64,000 nt of DNA from Dendrophyllia cribrosa. Lineage: Eukaryota > Cnidaria > Anthozoa > Scleractinia > Dendrophylliidae. Below, piece after piece: positions 57,784 through 64,000 of the stretch (position 1 is its first letter; each line of letters starts with the position of its first letter). The notes beneath the pieces were generated by a model that saw only the letters and a list, made by a program, of their open reading frames with translations, was not told the origin of the DNA and did not search any database. Location of the stretch: contig JAJLRJ010000001.1 in NCBI GenBank assembly GCA_024195265.1, positions 55,849,202 to 55,913,201 on the forward strand, in the 5' to 3' direction. The translations under genes and the position numbers were made by a program.

Positions 57784-57828
57784 GGGGGGGGGGGGGGGGG
57801 GGGGAGAGGGAGTGGGGGGGGGGGGGGG
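57784..57828. repeat. G-rich run
   Basis: Two G runs separated by GAGAGGGAGT, inside the 3.8-kb element. No terminal structure of the G-run transposon family is seen around it. Confidence 0.7.
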
Positions 57829-58501
57829 CTTCTTCCAGCCTTACTTCCAATTCATGTCATGCCTTAATTCAGAACCATTTGTTGCATTTCCTTCAATTTA
57901 AAATTTGACTCAATGGGACTAATGTTTGGCTAATCCATTGTCGGTGTTACAAACTAAGTAAATTTAAGTATTTTTTTGGCAGTAGCAAAATAATTAGAAA
58001 CCCGCTCAGATTTTAAAGCTGATAACGAGAGAATATCTAAAAATTGAAGAACTTACTAAGTTTAATACAGTAATCGCCAATTGTCGAGAATAAAAATAAA
58101 TGCTGTTTAAATAATGCAGTTGACAAAACAGTAAACACTACCTGGTTTTGCTAATTACCTAGAGCCTTTGTTTACTTGAAGGCGGCGCTAAAGTGCATGT
58201 TTTCGTACATCAAAGATTCGAGTTCAGTTCCAGGTATTACACAAAAATGGAAGGCACTTGTTCGTTTAAGTCCTTTGTTGGTGGAGTTTGTGGTTATGAC
58301 ATTCGCGATCGAAAGCGTGGAACGGAAATTGTCACTTTACTTTCGCACACAAAGGACATCTCTAATCACAAGACCTCACAAGTCTGTCTTGAAATTTACC
58401 GGACCTGACTGGGATGAGATCGAACTTATTTTATGTCGAGCAGCGTTGTTTACTAGAAATGTAAAGGAAGTAGTTGTAAACTAAAGTTGTCGAATTTAGT
58501 T

Positions 58502-58642
58502 CAGTGGCGGATCTAGGGAAGCGGCCCCTTTCCATCCCTTTTTTGGCGAAGAAAAAGACTCGAGGGACCGACCTTTTTTTCAGAACCATTTTCACTCCAT
58601 CTCCCACCCCCTCTCCTTATGAGCAAGCTGGATCCGCAACTG
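58502..58642. mobile_element. 141-bp MITE-like insertion inside the 3.8-kb element
   Basis: CAGTGGCGGATCTAG at the left and CTGGATCCGCAACTG at the right are inverted ends of the CAGTGG type common in hAT elements. The target duplication is not clear. Confidence 0.5.
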
Positions 58643-59264
58643 GAAATTTATAGTGAAAAAGAGATCACATGCATGATGTTATCCACAGGAAGCCCTGGTA
58701 TACCCATCTTTCAGGGGCAGCTCCATCAAGTAGAGCACCTCGACTCGTATGGTAAGAAGGTAAATTTAGGAAACGAGAAAAAAGCATCCAATATGGAAAG
58801 CAAGACTGGGGAGAGGAGTTAAAAATCGATGCTCGCAAAAGGCTATTGCTACCAAATAATATATTTTAGAACATGTTGACTAACGACGAAAATTAAATGG
58901 TGCTGAAATATATTTGTAAACAGTTATGGTTTTTTTACTCTTGCAAAAGTGTTTCAATTTAATTGCCTTATCCGCACCCCTACCCCCTTAAATGCAAACA
59001 AAACTGCATTGCGTGACATAACTGTAAAAAGACTGAAAGCAAACGTCCGACATGTTTTGGTTTGTACTTCAAAGTAACATTGCAAATCTTTTAGCGCACT
59101 ACAAAACCGAGAAACGCTCCAAAAGGTACTTAGCCCTTTGAATAGATGCCGTGGTACTGAAAAGTGTCGAAAGTTTAACAAAGATTGGCTGACCCGACCG
59201 TTTAATATTACGTTGTTGTCGTCCGACGTTTATCGGACGTCGTAAACAAGAGTAAAGGACATAT

Positions 59265-59324
59265 CATGAACGGTGAAAAAATGCAAGAAAATGATCTCTG
59301 GATAAGTCTTCTACAACAAATAAG
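59265..59324 (+). other. candidate short first exon in the right arm
   Basis: ATG at 59265 opens MNGEKMQENDLWISLLQQIR and reaches a donor-like AG|GTAAGAAAA. The matching place in the left arm (minus strand, about 56931 down to 56850) opens MNKEGTYTQKWSLNLSSTAN before GAG|GTAAGG. Both might be relics of the 5' end of a gene carried by the element. No downstream exon is recognised. Confidence 0.3.
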
Positions 59325-59999
59325 GTAAGAAAATTTAAAAACATTTTTTCTATGTGGCTACTTTAACCTTATTTATGTTAAGACATGTGGTGAAAAGTGA
59401 AATGTTTGTGTGACCCGCAAATTGATTGTTGACCTCGTAAGGTCAAATAACTCTAATTTTAACGAACTTTGAAATGCTCTCGCGTCGCTCTGAATCATTT
59501 GCCCAAAGAAATTTTTACGGCAATCTTGAGATCATCTTTACAAAAATTAACCAACAGAAACTTAATCCGTTTGAAGGTTTAGCACATGGTGAAAAGTTGT
59601 TTTGTTTACGAGGTACTTTTAAAGAAGTAAAATATATGTCTTCGAAATAAAATTATTTTGCAAGCAAATAACAACAAAATAATTCCCTAAATCACTCTAC
59701 TAGATAATTAAAGATTGCAAAATATGATTTTCATGTTTTAAATGCTGTAGCGTTACTTGTTTTTGCAAGCGAGACTGTCAAAATTGTGCAATAATTTTCC
59801 ACCTCAAATGGCGATTTTAACGGACTTTCGTTTTTTGAATTTTTCTTTTAAATAAAAAGATATTTGGCCGAAAAAAGTATCAAGTGATTTTTGTTATACC
59901 TTAATCTATCGAACTTTAAAATATGAAAGAAATCGAATTTTTATTACTTGCCAAAAAAATTCAAATTTGTCTGATTTTTACGGACAGGCGCTCTTAATT

Positions 60000-61074
60000 A
60001 TTTACCTTCATGATAATATTATATTTTGACTAATCCCGGATTTATTTAAGAATGCAACCACCGTAAATTTATCCAGTCACATGGAAACTTAGACCGTGGT
60101 TTAAGACAATTGATGAACATTCATATATGTTTATAAGTGGGCCATTTTAAATAGATGCTATTTCTAGTCAGTGCTCATGTATTTGCGTTTAAATTTAAGG
60201 GGTTGGTCTGATTGAAATTGGCTCAGACCGTAGTTTTGTTAAACAACGCGGTCTGAAATTCGTTTAAATAACCGGCCCTTGATATTTTGCAGTTCATGTC
60301 GTTATAGTGCATGCATGATGAGAGGATGAATAATTTGACTGACATTGTCAAAATGTTTGTTCAACGAAATGGGGAACTTTCAATAATAAAACGTCTGTTT
60401 TAATAATGGTCATGTAGAGTGCCATGTGTAGAGCAAAAGCAAAATTATTCCACCGGTTAAAAAGTCTCATAATGAAATAGCGAGGCTTTTTTGAGAAAAT
60501 TCGAAATCGGATTCAATTGTGCAGTCTCTGATCTTCATGACCAAAATAACGAAAAATGCGAAAACTATCATTTTACATGAAAAACGAGCACGAAAACTGG
60601 ATTTGATCTGATGAATCTCACCGGGGTATGGATTAAACGGATTCATTATAAGTTTTTGGATTTCAATGAAAAACGCAAAATCCTTATTTTGGACTGATTC
60701 GAATTTCCCCCAGAAAACGCAGTTTCAGTTTTATTCATATAATCAAGCAGGTGCTTTTATCTTGTTATGATTAACACCAGGAGTTCAAAATATTCATGAA
60801 TGCGAGATCTCATCGCCGCTTTCCTTGTATGATACACATTTCCTTGTATGATACACATTTAATTACTTATTCGAGGAGGGCGGAAAACAAACTAAGGAAA
60901 CGTACGTGAAAATGCTTGTTTCCACAGATATCAAACGGCGAGATCCGTTTCCATAACAATGCGCCCAGCAGCTGTCGAATGCTTATTTTAATTCAGGTGA
61001 TTATTTAAATATTTTTCTGTTTATGCTAAGGAACTGGGAACATAACATATTAGAAAGCATCCTAAGATATCACA
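60000..61074. other. upstream region of the third GPCR
   Basis: No gene. A 21-bp direct duplication (TTTCCTTGTATGATACACAT) lies at about 60820-60860, some 220 bases before the ATG. Confidence 0.5.
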
Positions 61075-61959
61075 ATGAAAGGCGAGGCAAATTGTAACGA
61101 ACTTCCAACAGCAGAATGGAACATTATATTAACAGCTATTCTAGGTCTGCTCATTTCTGTTATCGCTTGCACAACAAATGTGTTGATTCTGATAGCAATT
61201 TACAAGAAGCCATCCCTACACACTATGACAAACTATTTCCTTGCTGCCTTAGCATTTGGTGATTTGTTTGTTGGCCTAGTTGCCCTACCGCTCTGGGTCA
61301 CTCGATCACTGCTACAAGTGGCAGACGAAGAACATCCACTCAGTATGTGTGTCGACTGCGTATACGTTTTGTCTGTGGCTATATCAACATATAGCTTGTG
61401 TGCAGTCAGCTTGGAAAGGTATATTGGAGTGGTTTTACCCTTACGATATACCAGCATCGTTACTGTTCCCCGTTTTAAAGGCGTTGTTGCTTTCGTTTGG
61501 GTTATTTCAAGCTTCCTCGCCAGTCTGCGTTTCGTTATCATCGAAGATGCTTACTGGATTACAGCTGTCTCCACAGTATTCTTTATCCCAGGAATTCTCA
61601 TTTCGTACTTCTATTTTTGCATTTTCAAAGAAGTGGTTCGTCAGTTTCGAAGTATAGGCGAACAAAGTCGTCCAGTATTTGCAATTCACTTACAAAACAA
61701 AAAGGCGTCGATAACGGTAGCTATTGTCATTGGCTTGTTTTATTTAACTACGCTGCCAGCTTCAGCTTTCTCCATATTTGAGGTTAGTTCAAACAATAAT
61801 ACTCCGTGTCAAGAGAAACGATCATTTGAGTCGTGGGGTACATGGGCACTGTTCGTTGCTTACTCTAACGCTGCGCTTAATCCGTGGATTTACGCGGCCA
61901 GGAAAAAGGAATTTAGAGACTCGTTAAAAACGTTAATGTTTTGGAAGCATCATGAGTAA
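61075..61959 (+). CDS. rhodopsin-class GPCR, MECA-cluster-like
   Basis: A complete intronless 294-residue receptor. Landmarks are TN at 34-35 in TM1 (the glycine of GN replaced), GD at 62-63, LERY with ERY at 114-116, LP at 227-228 in TM6 without the C and W of CWxP, and NPWIY at 269-273. The second extracellular loop is only a few residues and has no cysteine. That short loop, the missing TM3-loop disulfide and the LHTMTNYFL/ALAFGDL stretch resemble the melanocortin/EDG/cannabinoid/adenosine group. It differs clearly from the two minus-strand receptors in this window. The ligand is unknown. The sequence coding the last dozen residues is copied downstream in a 116-bp tandem array. Confidence 0.92.
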   Translation: MKGEANCNELPTAEWNIILTAILGLLISVIACTTNVLILIAIYKKPSLHTMTNYFLAALAFGDLFVGLVALPLWVTRSLLQVADEEHPLSMCVDCVYVLSVAISTYSLCAVSLERYIGVVLPLRYTSIVTVPRFKGVVAFVWVISSFLASLRFVIIEDAYWITAVSTVFFIPGILISYFYFCIFKEVVRQFRSIGEQSRPVFAIHLQNKKASITVAIVIGLFYLTTLPASAFSIFEVSSNNNTPCQEKRSFESWGTWALFVAYSNAALNPWIYAARKKEFRDSLKTLMFWKHHE

Positions 61960-62305
61960 ACCCACGCTGGTCTTTGTCGGCATAAAAGAGGTAATTACTG
62001 CATTAAAAACTCTTATTGGTGAACCCCAAAATACAGAAGTCGATCGCCTAGGGGAGTTAAATATATTTACTTGTCAGAATTGAAAAGACGCGTTAAAAAC
62101 GTTGATGTTTTGGAAGAATGATGAAGTCATATTAGTGAACTCCAAAATACAAAAGTCGATCGCCTAGGGGAGTTAAATATATTTACTTGTCAGAATTGAA
62201 AAGACGCGTTAAAAACGTTGATGTTTTGGAAGCACAATGAAGTCATATTAGTGAACTCCAAAATACAAAAGTCGATCGCCTAGGGGAGTTAAATATATTT
62301 ACTTC
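61917..62305 (+). repeat. 116-bp tandem repeat derived from the GPCR 3' end
   Basis: GACTCGTTAAAAACGTTAAT plus GTTTTGGAAGCA from the receptor's last codons recurs as GACGCGTTAAAAACGTTGAT at 62087 and 62203. Each is followed by GTCGATCGCCTAGGGGAG, found at 62039, 62155 and 62271, exactly 116 bases apart for both intervals. A further partial copy of the latter motif is at 62747 beyond a G/C-run region. Confidence 0.9.
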
Positions 62306-62606
62306 GATTCCAGGATTGTTTTGGGTAAGAACATTTTGGCAAGTATTTTCGGGAGGGCTTAATTGAGAGAAGTAGGGATTTTTTGGGGTATTCAAAATAA
62401 TATGAAAATCATGGCAAATAAATGTTGCCGTGCGTAGTGCCCGCGTAGTACTACGAATGTAGTACAACCACACTTGTTATAACATTCAATCCCTTCTGAG
62501 TATTTTTAAAGTTCGAAAATTCAGTATGGGATTTTTTTGGGTTCAATTTTGGTTCGGGGGAATTTTATTGGGTTATGCTGGAAGCTCCAGGGATTTTTTT
62601 TTTTGT

Positions 62607-62717
62607 TTTGGGGGGGGGGGGGGGGGGGGGTGGAGGTATTGATTTTTCCCCATTCAGTCGCATTTCCCAGTCACTTTAGTACCACCCACTCCCCCCCCCC
62701 CCCCCCCGGGGGGGGGG
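62607..62717. repeat. G and C runs
   Basis: A G run at 62611-62630 and a C run joined to a G run at 62692-62717 flank about 60 bases. They separate the last partial 116-bp repeat from the rest. Run lengths are likely unreliable. Confidence 0.6.
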
Positions 62718-62799
62718 CTTATTAGTAACCAAAACAAAATACAAAAGTCGATCGCCTAGGGGAGTTAACTATACAAAGATGCGGTATCAGGGACAAATA

Positions 62800-64000
62800 G
62801 TCGCTTACGAAAGGATTGTTACAGGATTGTTAGACCTCAATCCTGTAAAAGCCATCGAAATTTATTTGAGTTTGCATGTGGCGAAAACAGTACTGTGGTC
62901 ATTAATGTACACAATTATATATCAATTATACATGTAAATATTGCAAAAACTGTAGTCCAATTTTTATTCACAAGCATTTATATTACCCTTATTTTGTGGT
63001 TCGTGGTTGCCATAATTCGGCTTACTCGCAGAAAATTAACATTTTGAATCCACCACTCAACAGGCGATTTTCTTCATGGCTCATTTTAAAGCAACTGCAA
63101 AACAATAGCCCTGATTAACATCAGAAAATAAAAAACTGCAGGATTATTCTGGTTTAGGGTTAGGCCATAATGAAAATGGCCTATTAAAGTTGACTTTTGA
63201 GACTGAGAAATTGCAGTTCCTGCTATCAATGGACTGCCATCAGTTAATGAATTTTATATCAAGCATACTTATGATGGAGGAGTAGAAACAATAGGCACGA
63301 TTACAGAAAAAGAAATTTGCATTTTTGAAAACTTCAGCTAGCAGATGAAAGTACATCTGTTACGTTTACAAAAAAAATACTATTTGTTCGATATAGAAAG
63401 GAAAACTTGTGACAAGTAGAGGACACTGAAATCGCTTATTACAAAGTGTAGCGGAAATAATCTTTAAGGGCTAAATTATTGTTTTCTTGCGATTTGACTT
63501 TCCTTTTGTTCGAGATAGGTTTAGCGTAATAGAAACGATAGATTTTACCGTGTAATAGACAACTCCGCGCTTATTAATTCATGGATAATCAGGGCAAACA
63601 TGCTGCCAAATACAGTGTTTGTATGGGGCGTCAAATAATTTTGGAAAAATTTGAATTCTGCAACGTTAATGGCTTTAAAACTTGCAATACTAAGAATACG
63701 ATTTTACACATCAAATATTAGGGATGCAGCAATGTTAGAGCTTGCAGTCACGTTTATACGTTGTCCATATATTTGTCGATAAAACAAAGTCGAAGTCTAC
63801 GGATAAATTTACAGACAAATATATGGAAAACAAAGAAAATATCTAAATCCTGGTTTCCACATAATTGCGCGGGTCAACTCGGTCGTCCCAGTCGTTTCAA
63901 TAAATATTGAGACGACTGGGACGACTGGGTCGATCCGGACGACTATAGGGTTTCGATTCAATCGCCTCGGTCATCTGAAAGAATGAGATCGAGATTGTGC
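62800..64000. other. intergenic DNA, nothing recognised
   Basis: No coding frame of interest. Near 63756-63825 TCCATATATTTGTC and GACAAATATATGGA form a small inverted pair. Near 63884-63925 GTCGTCCCAGTCGT and ACGACTGGGACGAC form another. Confidence 0.45.

Larger units (their letters stand above)
56191..59993. mobile_element. 3.8-kb TTAA-flanked element with long terminal inverted repeats
   Basis: GAGCGCCTGTC (from 56191) and its complement (ending 59993) are the tips of inverted arms of at least 580 bases, with clear TTAA on each side (56187-56190 and 59994-59997). The arms share GATAGATTAAGG(C/T)ATAACA, CGGCCAAATATCTTTTTATT, TTGCCGTAAAAATTTCTTTG and GGTCAACAATCAATTTGCGG. Weaker likeness continues inward to about 56930 and 59260, where each arm has a possible short coding start and a GTAAG donor. 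The core has no recognised transposase. piggyBac- and Kolobok-type enzymes use TTAA. Confidence 0.8.

Noticed and set aside
58176..58484. 102-residue open frame inside the 3.8-kb element as a carried gene
   Set aside because: A second frame is open over much of the same region and neither shows a known motif; I leave it unassigned.

Overview
This is a window of nuclear DNA from an animal, most likely an anthozoan cnidarian (coral or sea anemone grade). The base composition is AT-rich. Most coding evidence is intronless rhodopsin-class GPCRs and short secreted proteins split by one intron. The intergenic DNA is full of LINE and Penelope fragments, hairpin MITEs and minisatellites. Two genes look like cnidarian acidic-propiece/cationic-tail antimicrobial peptide precursors. 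The species cannot be named from sequence alone. Layout: 0.6-2.7 kb holds a two-exon secreted Ly6/three-finger protein (minus). 3.0-3.4 kb is the first copy of a G-run-ended transposon family. 5.5-6.5 kb is an orphan class A GPCR (minus). 7.5-7.7 kb is an almost perfect 199-bp palindrome. 11.3-15.2 kb is a 3.9-kb inverted-repeat element carrying a tRNA-His-like gene and mirrored minisatellites. 17.5-18.5 kb is a 5'-truncated LINE. 20.2-22.0 kb has a hAT-family remnant and a Myb/SANT-like pseudogene. 25.5-26.1 kb is a terminal-inverted-repeat element. 26.7-27.9 kb is the clearest new gene, an arminin-like peptide precursor. 29.8-33.6 kb is a nest of foldback elements around a broken Penelope element, with two more G-run elements and part of a third. 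35.2-36.2 kb is a second orphan GPCR, a relative of the first. 38.1-41.5 kb is a tandemly duplicated non-coding module. 41.9-45.3 kb has LINE fragments, a decayed coiled-coil gene and a foldback element with a LINE inside it. 51.2-52.9 kb is a second, possibly broken, peptide-precursor gene. 56.2-60.0 kb is a 3.8-kb long-inverted-repeat element flanked by TTAA. 61.1-62.0 kb is a third GPCR whose 3' end has been duplicated in tandem. Function: the recognisable host genes are extracellular or cell-surface (one Ly6-type secreted protein, two putative secreted peptide precursors, three receptors). Nothing shows that they act together, and each is surrounded by transposon debris. The strongest structural theme is repeated insertion of elements with inverted repeats. 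Target-site duplications can be read directly for several: 8 bp for the G-run family and one further element, TTAA for three elements, and 6-7 bp for the 3.9-kb element. Limits: G and C runs up to about 72 bases long are probably of unreliable length, and all splice models are drawn by eye without transcript data.
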